A stretch of 64,000 nt of DNA from Bacillota bacterium. Lineage in GTDB: Bacteria; Bacillota; Clostridia; Lachnospirales; Bianqueaceae. The position numbers and the translations under genes are program-made. This document shows positions 44,428 through 53,182 of this stretch, piece after piece; the stretch's first letter is position 1; each line of letters opens with the position of its first letter. Location: positions 24,702 through 88,701 of the forward strand of contig JAFZQZ010000096.1 in the NCBI GenBank assembly GCA_017620135.1, written 5' to 3'. A model generated the notes under the pieces. It ran no database searches. It saw only the letters and a list, made by a program, of their open reading frames with translations, and had not been told where the DNA came from.

Positions 44428-46683
44428 ATGAAATTTACCAACGGCTACTGGCATATCAAACCGGAAATGGATCCCCATTTTGCCACGCAATATATCGAGT
44501 CCGCGCGCATCACCGCCCCGTCCGGCAAGTCCGCGCTAAACGTCCTCGCCGCCACCAAACCGGTCCGCAGCCGCGGCGACATTCTGAACAGCGCCACTCT
44601 GGATGTGACGTTCTCCGCACCCAGGAAGAATGTCATTCGAGTAAAGATCAGTCACTTCGCCGGGGTACAGGACAAGGGTCCTTCCTTTGAGACTTTTGAG
44701 GAACCCACTTCTCCTGAAATCAACGAGACGCCCTCTTCCATCTCCTATATCAGCGGGAGCCTGGAAGCCCGTGTATCCAAAGAAGCGAGTGGCTGGCAGG
44801 TCGACTTTCTGGGAGACGGAAAACTCCTGACGACCAGCGGTTATCACGGCATGGCCCATATCCTGAAAAAGACCGGCGTCACCGGTTCCATCATGCCTCC
44901 GGCTGATCCGTATATGGTGGAAAGCCTGATGCTGGATGTGGGAGAAAACGTCTACGGACTGGGCGAACGTTTCACTGCCTACATCAAAAACGGTCAGGAG
45001 ATCACCATGTGGAACGCGGACGGCGGTACCGCCAGCGAACTGACCTATAAAAACATTCCCTTCTACATGACGAACCGCGGCTATGGGATATTTGTTGAAG
45101 AGTCTTCGGATGTTTCCTTTGAAGTTGCCAGTGAAAAGGTGGAGCGGGTGCAGTTCTCCGTATCCGGGGAATCACTGACCTATGATATCATCTACGGCAG
45201 AACGCCCAAAGGGATCCTGGAACTCTACACAGCCCTCACCGGCCGTCCGGCCCTGCCGCCGGCCTGGAGCTTCGGTCTGTGGCTTTCCACTTCCTTCACC
45301 ACAGATTACGATGAAAAGACGACTTCTTCCTTTATCGACGGTATGGCCGAGCGGGAGATCCCGCTCAGCGTCTTTCACTTTGACTGCTTCTGGATGCGGG
45401 GCTACCGCTGGTGTGACTTCGTCTGGGATCCGGATACCTTCCCCGACCCGCAGGCCATGCTGAAACGGTATCATGAAAAAGGCCTTCACATCTGCTGCTG
45501 GATCAATCCCTATATCGGTCAGCGTTCAGAGCTTTTCGCGGAAGGAGCGAAGAACGGTTATCTGCTCAAAAAGACCGGAGGCGACGTCTGGCAGACCGAT
45601 ATGTGGCAGGCCGGCATGGGCATCCTGGATGTCACGAATCCCTCGGCCCGCGAATGGTATGCCGGAAAACTCCGGGATCTGCTTCGCATGGGCGTGGACG
45701 CGCTCAAGACCGATTTCGGCGAACGCATTCCGGTCAGAGACATTGCCTATTTCGACGGTTCCGATCCTCTGAAGATGCACAATTACTACACCTTCCTTTA
45801 CAACAAGATGGTCTTTGATCTTCTGAAGGAGGAACGGGGCGAGGGAGAAGCTGTCCTCTTCGCGCGCAGCGCGACGGCCGGCAGCCAGCAGTTCCCGCTT
45901 CACTGGGGCGGAGATAACAGCGCTTCCTATATCTCTATGGCGGAAACTCTCCGCGCGGGCCTTTCCATGGCGCACAGCGGCTTCGGCTTCTGGAGTCATG
46001 ATATTTCCGGCTTTGAGCAGACTGCGCCGGCCGACGTGTATAAGCGCTGGGTGGCTTTCGGTCTTCTCTCCAGTCATAGCCGTCTGCACGGTTCTTCCAG
46101 CTACCGGGTCCCGTGGCTCTTCGACGAAGAAAGCGTCGATGTCGTCCGGAAGTTCTCCCGTCTCAAATGCCGTCTGATGCCTTATCTGTACGAGAAAGCC
46201 GTGGAAGCTCATGAGACCGGCGTCCCGATGATGCGGCCGATGATGCTGGAGTTCCCGGACGATCCGGCCTGCGAGACGCTTGACCGGCAGTATATGCTGG
46301 GAGACGCGCTCCTGGTAGCGCCGGTCTTCTCCTCTTCGGGCGAAGTCACGTACTACGTTCCGGAAGGGACCTGGCTCAACATCCTCACGGGCGAGAAAGT
46401 CAGCCACGGCTGGCATAAGGGGACTTTTGATTTCCTGTCTCTGCCGCTCCTTCAGCGTCCCGGCACCGTGCTGCCCTTAGGCGCGGTCGAGACCCGTCCC
46501 GACTATGATTATGCCAATGGCGTAACCCTGCAGGCTTACGATCTTCCGGAAGGCGCTTCGATCACGCTCACGATCCCCGATACAAAAGGAAACGCAGCTA
46601 TGACCTCTTCCATAAAGAAGCAGGATGGCTGCGTCCAGGCCGAAACGTCTTCAGAGAAGCCTTATTCTCTGATGGTCCTGTAG
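44428..46683 (+). CDS. yicI: Alpha-xylosidase, GH31 (YicI type)
   Basis: 751 residues, very close in order and motifs to YicI: GLGERFTAYIKNGQ, NIPFYMTNRGYG, RPALPPAWSFGLWL, FHFDCFWMRGYRWCDF, the nucleophile motif KTDFGERIP, HWGGDNSASY with the acid/base Asp, and LLSSHSRLHGSSSYRVPW. YicI releases alpha-linked xylose from isoprimeverose-type oligosaccharides. The ATG at 44428 (MKFTNGYW) is preferred since AAGGGAG precedes it and YicI proteins begin in the same way; the upstream ATG at 44377 has no ribosome site. It stands alone between divergent and convergent neighbours and has no adjacent xyloside transporter. Confidence 0.93.
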   Translation: MKFTNGYWHIKPEMDPHFATQYIESARITAPSGKSALNVLAATKPVRSRGDILNSATLDVTFSAPRKNVIRVKISHFAGVQDKGPSFETFEEPTSPEINETPSSISYISGSLEARVSKEASGWQVDFLGDGKLLTTSGYHGMAHILKKTGVTGSIMPPADPYMVESLMLDVGENVYGLGERFTAYIKNGQEITMWNADGGTASELTYKNIPFYMTNRGYGIFVEESSDVSFEVASEKVERVQFSVSGESLTYDIIYGRTPKGILELYTALTGRPALPPAWSFGLWLSTSFTTDYDEKTTSSFIDGMAEREIPLSVFHFDCFWMRGYRWCDFVWDPDTFPDPQAMLKRYHEKGLHICCWINPYIGQRSELFAEGAKNGYLLKKTGGDVWQTDMWQAGMGILDVTNPSAREWYAGKLRDLLRMGVDALKTDFGERIPVRDIAYFDGSDPLKMHNYYTFLYNKMVFDLLKEERGEGEAVLFARSATAGSQQFPLHWGGDNSASYISMAETLRAGLSMAHSGFGFWSHDISGFEQTAPADVYKRWVAFGLLSSHSRLHGSSSYRVPWLFDEESVDVVRKFSRLKCRLMPYLYEKAVEAHETGVPMMRPMMLEFPDDPACETLDRQYMLGDALLVAPVFSSSGEVTYYVPEGTWLNILTGEKVSHGWHKGTFDFLSLPLLQRPGTVLPLGAVETRPDYDYANGVTLQAYDLPEGASITLTIPDTKGNAAMTSSIKKQDGCVQAETSSEKPYSLMVL

Positions 46684-46685
46684 TT

Positions 46686-47900
46686 TTATTTCGTCACATT
46701 CATCATCACGGCGCTCAGCATGCTGCCCTTCAGCGGGTCATCATGGACCGTGCCGATGTAATCCTTTCCAAACATATCGAAGAAATCACCACTGATCGAA
46801 AGATCCGGCAGACGTCCGACCAGCTTCCCGCCTTCCATCAGATATGCCATCTGGACCGGCGTCGCGAAGTGACCGTCGGGCGTCGCGTCGCCGCCGGACG
46901 CTACGACCACATACACTGCCTTCCCGGGAACCATCTCGCGAAGGCTTTTTTCTGTCGGCTCAAAATAAATACTTCTGAACCCCAGTTCCGGTACGCCGTC
47001 ATAGGCGCTGTCTGCCGTTCCGAGAGTGGCAAGACCATACTGATCTGCCGTTTTCTTGGTCGTCAGAAGTCCCGTCAGCACACCTTTCTCGATGATGGCC
47101 GGCCGGAAGTTCGAAGCGACACAGCCTTCGGCGTCAAAGAAACTGGTACCAGGTGCGGTCTCCGGGTTCATATCGCACTGAATGGTCAGTTTGTCTGAAA
47201 AGAGCTTCTGTCCGAGCTTGCCGCTTACCAGAGAAGCGCCGGCTACGTACAGATCCCCGATAAAGTGCTGGAAGAAACGGGCAACCAGGTCGGAAGAGCC
47301 GGCAATGACCGGATAGCGGCCCGGTTCCAGATCAGCCGGGGTATAGAACGCGTCATATTCCTTTTTCACCTGCGCGGCGAGAGCGTCCGGATCGAAGTGG
47401 TCTCCCCACCAGCCCAGGAACGTGTCGAACAGATTGCCGGATCCACGGTTCTGGATGACCAGCTCTATCGACAGCGTCCAGCCGGAACTGATCAGATGAC
47501 GGTCTGCGGAATTCTTGTATTCCGTATAACTGTACGTCTGGCTGATCTTATTGGAGAACGCGAACTTCGGGCACATTTCACCGAGCCGGTCAAGGAAAGC
47601 CTGCATAGTGGGAATGAACTCCGGAACAGGGATGATCTCTTTCTCCTGCCGTTTTTCCATTTCCAGCGGTGCTTCCATATGGCAGGGATACGGGATCCCG
47701 AAGGCAAGTGCTTCTTTGGCTTTTTCGGTCAGTTCGTCTTCGTCCGGTTCTCCCAGGCATCCGGCGACACCGATGCATCCGTTTTCATAGACCCGTACGG
47801 TCCCAGTCGTTTTTTCCAGCGACCGGAAGCTATCGATCCTGCCTCCGGTCACATTCAGTGTGATCGAGCGTTCTGTATTTTTGATAAATTCTTTTTCCAT
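46686..47900 (-). CDS. TldE/PmbA-like protein
   Basis: 404 residues of the TldD/PmbA family without the zinc motif, as expected for the TldE partner: VVIASSD-like core near residue 205 (RYPVIAGSSDLVARFF), VSGKLGQKLFSDKLTI, and LPDLSISGDFFDMFGKDY near the end. TldD/TldE form a heterodimeric metalloprotease that degrades small unfolded peptides and matures some RiPP peptides. Gene lies ten bases after tldD. No RiPP precursor is seen nearby. Confidence 0.88.
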   Translation of the reverse strand: MEKEFIKNTERSITLNVTGGRIDSFRSLEKTTGTVRVYENGCIGVAGCLGEPDEDELTEKAKEALAFGIPYPCHMEAPLEMEKRQEKEIIPVPEFIPTMQAFLDRLGEMCPKFAFSNKISQTYSYTEYKNSADRHLISSGWTLSIELVIQNRGSGNLFDTFLGWWGDHFDPDALAAQVKKEYDAFYTPADLEPGRYPVIAGSSDLVARFFQHFIGDLYVAGASLVSGKLGQKLFSDKLTIQCDMNPETAPGTSFFDAEGCVASNFRPAIIEKGVLTGLLTTKKTADQYGLATLGTADSAYDGVPELGFRSIYFEPTEKSLREMVPGKAVYVVVASGGDATPDGHFATPVQMAYLMEGGKLVGRLPDLSISGDFFDMFGKDYIGTVHDDPLKGSMLSAVMMNVTK

Positions 47901-47910
47901 TTTCCTTACC

Positions 47911-49248
47911 TCACTGCACGTTCATGGATGATACCCGGACATACGGACCGCCGAAACCGACAGGAAGACCCATCTGTTCCATTTTTCCGCATCCGCCTGT
48001 CACAAAGGAAAGAAGCTCGACGTCTTTCGTCAGTCCGTCGATCAGTCCGAGGGTCTCAAAGACGTTACCTGTCAGCACACTGATCTGGACCGGACGGCCG
48101 AGTTTTCCGTCGATGATCTCATACGCCAGACTCGGCGCGATGGTGAAAGTGCTCATGCCGCTGCCGTGACGGATATCCTTGATATAATAGCCTTTTTTGA
48201 TAGGGGCAATGAGTTCGTCGAAATCCAGATCGCCGCCTTCGATATATGTCGTGGTCATGCGGACGATCGGCTCGAAAGTACAGTCGATCGCTCTCGCGTT
48301 CCCGGTCATTCTTTCGTCCAGCGCTGCCGCTGTCTGCGCGCTGTGCAGCCGGCCGGCCAGGGCTCCGTTCCGGATCAGATAGTTTTTACGGGCTTTGGTG
48401 CCTTCATCGTCGTAGGGGACAAAACCACAGCCGGGTACATCTCCACATTCGACGATCGACAGGATCGGAGAGCCGACCATCTTCCCCAGCTCCCATTCGT
48501 TTTTCATGCTCTCGTCGGAAAGCATGAAGTCGGATTCGGATTTGTGGCCGAAGGATTCATGCGCGAATACGCCCGCTGCCAGCGGCGACAGGACGACCGG
48601 ATATTTCCCTGCCTCTACCGGAACGGAATTGCGGAGGAAACTGGTCTGTTCCTTCACGGATGCACGGATCTCTTCTTCCAGTCCCTGCATCTGTTCAAAA
48701 CGCGTGCCGCCTTTCTGCCAGTTGCCGGTATATTTCTTTTCTCCTTCTGCCATGCTGCAGGAGATAGCAACTCCGCAGGTCTGATAGTCATAGGTGATAT
48801 CCGCGCCAAGACTGGACTGGAAATGAAACAGGCTGTTGCGATCCAGATATTCACCCATCGGCATTGTGATACAGGGATCCTCCGACAATAAAGGAAGATA
48901 GGAAAGAAGCAGATCCTGTTTCTCCTTCAGCGGGATATCTCGGACACTGCAGTCCTGAAAACTCATGATCGTATCCTGGTTTTTCTCGAAGCGTTTGACC
49001 ATCGGATCATCCAGAATATTGGCATTTTCTTTTGCGGCCGCGTATAGTTCATCCAACGCTTTCTGCAGATGATCGACGTCGGTCACAGAGGAATAGTACC
49101 AGAGATTACCGTCATATACCCGAAGAAATGCCTGTTTCTCTACACGGTTCTTCATTTCTTCCAGGATCCCGGCTTTATAGGATATGATGGTACGGCTCCG
49201 GTCTTCCGTACGGATATCGGCATAAAAGCCGTCACGAAACTGAATCAT
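47911..49248 (-). CDS. tldD: TldD-like metalloprotease subunit
   Basis: 445 residues. The catalytic HExxxH motif is present as HESFGHKSESD near residue 234, followed by DEGTKARKNYLIRNGALAG and NARAIDCTFEPIVRMTTTYIE, standard TldD blocks. It is the active partner of the TldE-like protein encoded next. The promoter region has a -10 TATAAT preceded by a perfect 11-bp inverted repeat, suggesting specific control. Confidence 0.9.
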   Translation of the reverse strand: MIQFRDGFYADIRTEDRSRTIISYKAGILEEMKNRVEKQAFLRVYDGNLWYYSSVTDVDHLQKALDELYAAAKENANILDDPMVKRFEKNQDTIMSFQDCSVRDIPLKEKQDLLLSYLPLLSEDPCITMPMGEYLDRNSLFHFQSSLGADITYDYQTCGVAISCSMAEGEKKYTGNWQKGGTRFEQMQGLEEEIRASVKEQTSFLRNSVPVEAGKYPVVLSPLAAGVFAHESFGHKSESDFMLSDESMKNEWELGKMVGSPILSIVECGDVPGCGFVPYDDEGTKARKNYLIRNGALAGRLHSAQTAAALDERMTGNARAIDCTFEPIVRMTTTYIEGGDLDFDELIAPIKKGYYIKDIRHGSGMSTFTIAPSLAYEIIDGKLGRPVQISVLTGNVFETLGLIDGLTKDVELLSFVTGGCGKMEQMGLPVGFGGPYVRVSSMNVQ

Positions 49249-49283
49249 AGAAAAGGTCTCCTTTTTTGTTTCAAATTGTCATC

Positions 49284-49319
49284 ATTATAATACAGTCACT
49301 TCCCAAAAGGAAGTGACTG
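49284..49319 (-). promoter_or_regulatory. tldD promoter with perfect inverted repeat
   Basis: Minus strand: CAGTCACTTCC, five-base loop, GGAAGTGACTG (49293-49319), then TATAAT at 49284-49289. No T run, so it is not a terminator; its place just before the -10 fits an operator. Confidence 0.55.
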
Positions 49320-49371
49320 CTAATACTGATCAGATATTCTTTTTTCTACCGTCGGTATGATTTTGTTGTGT

Positions 49372-50067
49372 CTATGAAGATATTCGGGTCATCACACCGT
49401 CTTTGATCCTGTAGGCTTCTCCGCGCAGTTCTTCTTTTGACCCATTTACAAATAGATAGCTCCCGTCCGGGATCGCGTAAAACGTCTTTCCCATACTATC
49501 GGGATAGGCAATATCTTCGTAAATCTTCAATCCGTCCAGGACATCGTCCTTGTTCTCCTGATAATGTGGAAGAAGGTTTATTTCTGTCAGACCCAGCCCG
49601 CTCAAAAACCTTTGATAGGAAGGATCGATCGCTTCGCCTTCCTCTTCCGGCTGTGCGTACACTGCATCCGCGCTGTTCATGCTGCCGGCGCTGATCCCTA
49701 TGACGACGCCACTATAATCTTTCATGATCTCACGGAGGTGGATCTTCTCAAAGAAACGATTCTGTGTAGGTACATGCCCGCCGGAAAGGATCAGAAGATC
49801 GGAGCCGCGAACAAGCTCTGCGGCAGCGCTCTCATTCCTGCCATCCAGGATACGAAACTGTTCAAACAAAAAACCTGCGTCTTCAATTATTACCTTCGTG
49901 GCATTGGCGTAGAAGTCGGTTATTTCCCAGCCATCCGGACTGGAGCAGATGAATAATGCCCGACAATGTTTTGGGAAATGTGTCCGCAGTTCATCCTCCA
50001 GCCGATTGGCGGGATTCAGTTTCCCTGTTTCAGGATCGTCGATTCTGCTGGTCAGAAAACAAATCAT
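49372..50067 (-). CDS. Peptidase E-like (S51) protein
   Basis: 231 residues of the S51 family: LLILSGGHVPTQNRFFE, the nucleophile elbow GISAGSMNSAD, and LNLLPHY-type IDPSY...INLLPHYQE with the catalytic His. S51 dipeptidases cleave Asp-X dipeptides; cyanophycinase-like relatives exist. Here the length and GxSAGS fit peptidase E. It follows the histidine-phosphatase gene by 12 bases and may share its transcript, and it lies near the TldD/TldE protease genes. Confidence 0.85.
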   Translation of the reverse strand: MICFLTSRIDDPETGKLNPANRLEDELRTHFPKHCRALFICSSPDGWEITDFYANATKVIIEDAGFLFEQFRILDGRNESAAAELVRGSDLLILSGGHVPTQNRFFEKIHLREIMKDYSGVVIGISAGSMNSADAVYAQPEEEGEAIDPSYQRFLSGLGLTEINLLPHYQENKDDVLDGLKIYEDIAYPDSMGKTFYAIPDGSYLFVNGSKEELRGEAYRIKDGVMTRISS

Positions 50068-50079
50068 ATGCTGCCTCTT

Positions 50080-50544
50080 TTATTCCTTTATAAAAATCAG
50101 TGGGGAGATGTCAGCGGCCTGACAGATCGGAACATCATCGGCCGGTTCTATCCCGTAAAAGTAGCAGATGAAAGCCGTGACATTCACTCCGCTTGTGATA
50201 CAGATGATCGTGTCGTCCGGCTGATAGGAACGAACGAGATCATCGATCGCTGCCATATTTCTCTCAAGAAGCGCTTTTCTGCCTTCTCCCGGCTGCCATT
50301 CATTCAGCCGGCTGTCTTCGATGATCGGAACCTGGAGATGTTGGTTGAGGATCTGTGCCGTATGTCTGCACCTTAAGTACGGCGAAGTCACGATAGCCGT
50401 GATCTTCTGCCCTTTCAGCCTCTGCGCCAGCAGCTGCGCTTCCTGAACGCCGATTTCCGTCAGGTCCTCCATCTGCCAGAGCGCCGGGTCTGATCCTCTG
50501 CCGCTCGACTTGCGTTCCGCGTGATGCATGTAAATGATCTTCAT
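50080..50544 (-). CDS. Histidine-phosphatase-fold protein with altered active site
   Basis: 154 residues with the phosphoglycerate-mutase-like fold: IYMHHAERKSSGRG at the start, VTSPYLRCRHTAQIL in the middle and IICITSGVNVTAFICYF near residue 115. In active members the first motif is RHG/RHA and the third contains a second catalytic His (SHGG/THGG). Here the first is HHAE and the third is TSG, so the first Arg and the second His are both replaced. It is probably a weak or non-catalytic member, or a binding protein. Co-directional with the peptidase E and XRE genes. Confidence 0.75.
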   Translation of the reverse strand: MKIIYMHHAERKSSGRGSDPALWQMEDLTEIGVQEAQLLAQRLKGQKITAIVTSPYLRCRHTAQILNQHLQVPIIEDSRLNEWQPGEGRKALLERNMAAIDDLVRSYQPDDTIICITSGVNVTAFICYFYGIEPADDVPICQAADISPLIFIKE

Positions 50545-50556
50545 CGTATTTCCTAT

Positions 50557-51189
50557 CTATTCCTGATTCGGTTCTTTCACGATCTGGCATGTGCCTCCGT
50601 GATCCTTGACATAATCCTCGATCTGTGCCAGAAGGACGTTCGCGTCGTCATAATTCTTTCCTTCCAGTGCATGTGCGTAGATCCAGTTGTCTCCGCCTGT
50701 GGCCGTGATCTGGAAGTTCTGATCGTATTCCACCATATAAGAATATTCTTTCCCATCCACCTGACAGACGATACTGACTGTTTCCAGTGTTGTACTGTGT
50801 TTCTTCTCTGTCTTAAACAGAATGATGCAGATGAAATAAAGAATGAATACTGCCAGAAGTCCGATCAGGATCCCTCTCAGGAGCTTCCTTCTTCTCGCGG
50901 TTTTCCCTGCCAGCTGTCCGTTCAGCACCGCCAGCTGCTTGGCGATCTCATTCATCGCCTCACTATCGGTGGCCGGTTTCTCCTCCTGTTCCGGGATCGC
51001 ACTTCCCAGCAGGATGCTGACCGGTACTTCCAGTACTTCCGAAATGGTATTCAGCATCTCGGCATCCGGAACCGACAGTCCCTTTTCCCATTTGGAAACC
51101 GTCTGACGAACGACGTTCAGCTGCTGCGCAAATGTTTCCTGCGTAAATCCTTTTTCTTTTCTGAGAACTCTGATGTTGTCACCTAACAT
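50557..51189 (-). CDS. XRE-family regulator with one membrane span
   Basis: 210 residues: XRE helix-turn-helix at 1-60 (IRVLRKEKGFTQETFAQQL, VSKWEKGLSVPDAEML), a linker, a basic patch (TARRRKLLRG) and a membrane span near 108-128, then an outside domain of about 80 residues. The layout is that of membrane-tethered XRE regulators common in Bacillota, which may sense envelope signals. The ATG at 51189 is preferred over one eleven codons earlier because of GGGAGG upstream. It lies 12 bases before the phosphatase gene. Confidence 0.82.
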   Translation of the reverse strand: MLGDNIRVLRKEKGFTQETFAQQLNVVRQTVSKWEKGLSVPDAEMLNTISEVLEVPVSILLGSAIPEQEEKPATDSEAMNEIAKQLAVLNGQLAGKTARRRKLLRGILIGLLAVFILYFICIILFKTEKKHSTTLETVSIVCQVDGKEYSYMVEYDQNFQITATGGDNWIYAHALEGKNYDDANVLLAQIEDYVKDHGGTCQIVKEPNQE

Positions 51190-51302
51190 TTTGTTTTTCC
51201 TCCCTTGAGTTGATGGCCCCATTATAGGATCAGGCCGTCACCTACTCAAGCAATGCAGATTAACATTTGCGTTGCAAAGGCGTTGCACGCGCAATTGCTT
51301 TG

Positions 51303-52202
51303 TTACCCGTCGATCCCAAGTGCTTCGAATACATTATCCACGACCGCTTTCCCGTTTCGTTCCAGTGCTTCATAGGTGCTTCCGGCGACATGCATCCCTG
51401 CCACGAAGTTCTCCAGCTGCAGTAGCGGATTGTCCGTCTCCGGAGGCTCTTTCTCGAAAACATCAAGCGCTGCTCCTGCGATCCTGTCCGAGATCAGCGC
51501 CTCATACAGCGCCTCTTCATCAACGATCCCTCCGCGCGCTGTATTGACCAGGATCAGGTTGGGGGTACAGTCTTCAAAGCTCGTCCGGTTGATCAAATGG
51601 TAAGTGTCCGGCGTCAGCAAGCAGTGAACACTGACATAATCACAGGAGAATAAGCCCTGTAATGTGCTGGGGATAAAGCCCATGCCCCGGATCTCCTCAT
51701 CGCTGCGGCGGGGATTCCAGCAGAGGATTTCCATATGAAATCCGTCCCGGCAGATCTGCGCGACTTCTTTCGCGATATTTCCGCTTCCGATCAACCCGAG
51801 GCGCTTATTCGTCATTTCAAATCCAACGGTTTCTGGCATTCCAAACGATGTCAGTAATCCTTGCCTCGTTTTCTTATCGATCTCCGTCACCTTTCGGGAA
51901 ACGTCCATCATCATGGCGATCGTATATTCCGCTACCGACCTGGCATTGATGCCAGGAGTGTTCTTCACGGGGATCCCGCATTCCTTTGCGGCCTGCAGAT
52001 CGATCCTGTCGAGGCCAACGCCGTGCTGCTGAATAATGCGGCACTTTTTTGCTTTTCGGATGATCTCTCCGCTGCAGTACTGCTGTCTTACGATAATGGC
52101 ATCCAGCTCTTCCGGCTGGTCATAATTGTCAACGACCTCGACATGCGCTTCCAGCCGCTGTCTGGCGGACAGAGCGATCGGGTCATTCAGGAAAACTTTC
52201 AT
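51303..52202 (-). CDS. D-2-hydroxyacid dehydrogenase (NAD-binding)
   Basis: 299 residues: catalytic N-terminal domain, NAD-binding motif GLIGSGNIAKEVA at about 141-153, NTARGGIVDEEAL (catalytic Arg), DVFEKEPP (Glu) and GMHVAG (His; most relatives have PH before AG). Such enzymes reduce 2-keto acids to D-hydroxy acids or act on phosphoglycerate. The ATG at 52202 is the first credible start; the frame continues 87 codons upstream without support. Stands alone; divergent to the nitroreductase stub. Confidence 0.88.
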   Translation of the reverse strand: MKVFLNDPIALSARQRLEAHVEVVDNYDQPEELDAIIVRQQYCSGEIIRKAKKCRIIQQHGVGLDRIDLQAAKECGIPVKNTPGINARSVAEYTIAMMMDVSRKVTEIDKKTRQGLLTSFGMPETVGFEMTNKRLGLIGSGNIAKEVAQICRDGFHMEILCWNPRRSDEEIRGMGFIPSTLQGLFSCDYVSVHCLLTPDTYHLINRTSFEDCTPNLILVNTARGGIVDEEALYEALISDRIAGAALDVFEKEPPETDNPLLQLENFVAGMHVAGSTYEALERNGKAVVDNVFEALGIDG

Positions 52203-52374
52203 GGTTTTTCTCCTGTAAAATAGTATTAACCGGCAACACCGGCTGGTTATATCTTTCAGTAGTATATCATATTTCTCACGATAATAGGAATAAAAAACAC
52301 TGTGGTATAGCCATCCACACATAAAATATGATATTATTCTTGTCAGAAGAGCCAGACTGAAAGGAGACACTGTC

Positions 52375-52536
52375 ATGAAAGAGACCTTAGCCGCCATCAA
52401 AGACCGTTTTTCCACAAGAGGATATACGGATGAAAAACTAACCAAAGAAGAACTCGATATCATCCTGACCGCCGGTCTTCAGGATTTCACCAAAGAACCT
52501 CACACCTACAGCATGGAGAAAAACGTCACCAAGCTA
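52375..52536 (+). pseudogene. Nitroreductase N-terminal stub
   Basis: 54 residues: MKETLAAIKDRFSTRGYTDE, then LTKEELDIILTAGLQDFT. This is the start of a nitroreductase-family protein (RFSxRxY ... ILxAGLQAPTA), but it ends after the second helix, at a stop that overlaps the next ATG. A strong AAAGGAGACA precedes it. The FMN-binding rest of the protein is missing, so it is a fragment. It may be kept as a translated leader for the RdgB-like gene, which has no ribosome site of its own. Confidence 0.65.
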
Positions 52537-53162
52537 TGAAGATCCTGTATGGAACAACGAACCATGGCAAGCTCCTGATCATGGAGAAGGCCATGACAAA
52601 AGTCGGACTGGAGATGATCGGGCTTACGGACCTTGGCCTGCCGTTGCCCGCCATCACCGAAGGCGGGAAGACACCTCTCGAGAATTCCGAGATCAAAGCC
52701 AAAGCATATTATGCGGCATTTCATATGCCTGTGTTTTCCTGCGACAGCGGGCTTTACTTTGATGAACTGCCCGATGACGAACAGCCGGGGCTTTTCGTAC
52801 GCCGGGTTAATGGAAAAGAATTGACGGACGACGAGATGATCGAATATTACGCATCTCTCGCCGCCCGTCATGGAGGACAACTGACCGGCCGATACTGGAA
52901 CGCGGTCTGTTTTGTCTATGATGAATCACATATCTTTTCCAGCATGGACCGTGCCTTATCCACGGAGCCTTTCCTGCTCGTCAGCAAACCTCATGAGAAA
53001 CGTGTCGAAGGCTTTCCGCTGGATTCGCTGTCAAAAGACCTGGAAACTGGCATGTATTATTATGATCTGAAAACAAAAGACGTCAGTACCTCCTGCATAG
53101 AGGAAGGATACGCCAGCTTCTTCACCCGGTGTCTTCAGGAGGTCTCGTCAGGGAGCAACTGA
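52536..53162 (+). CDS. RdgB/HAM1-like non-canonical purine NTP pyrophosphatase
   Basis: 208 residues with GTTNHGKLLIMEKAM (the substrate-binding NxxK loop), a Glu/Lys-rich AKAYYAAF segment, FSCDSGLYFDEL (the metal-binding DSG motif, with Cys where most have Asp), PGLFVRR (PGxxSAR-like) and a later CFVYDE strand. Members hydrolyse ITP, XTP and dITP to keep them out of nucleic acids. The ATG overlaps the stop of the nitroreductase stub, so translation is probably coupled. The end (SSGSN) is normal. Family membership is clear; it is a diverged member. Confidence 0.8.
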   Translation: MKILYGTTNHGKLLIMEKAMTKVGLEMIGLTDLGLPLPAITEGGKTPLENSEIKAKAYYAAFHMPVFSCDSGLYFDELPDDEQPGLFVRRVNGKELTDDEMIEYYASLAARHGGQLTGRYWNAVCFVYDESHIFSSMDRALSTEPFLLVSKPHEKRVEGFPLDSLSKDLETGMYYYDLKTKDVSTSCIEEGYASFFTRCLQEVSSGSN

Positions 53163-53182
53163 CGAGTGCGTCCATGATGCAG

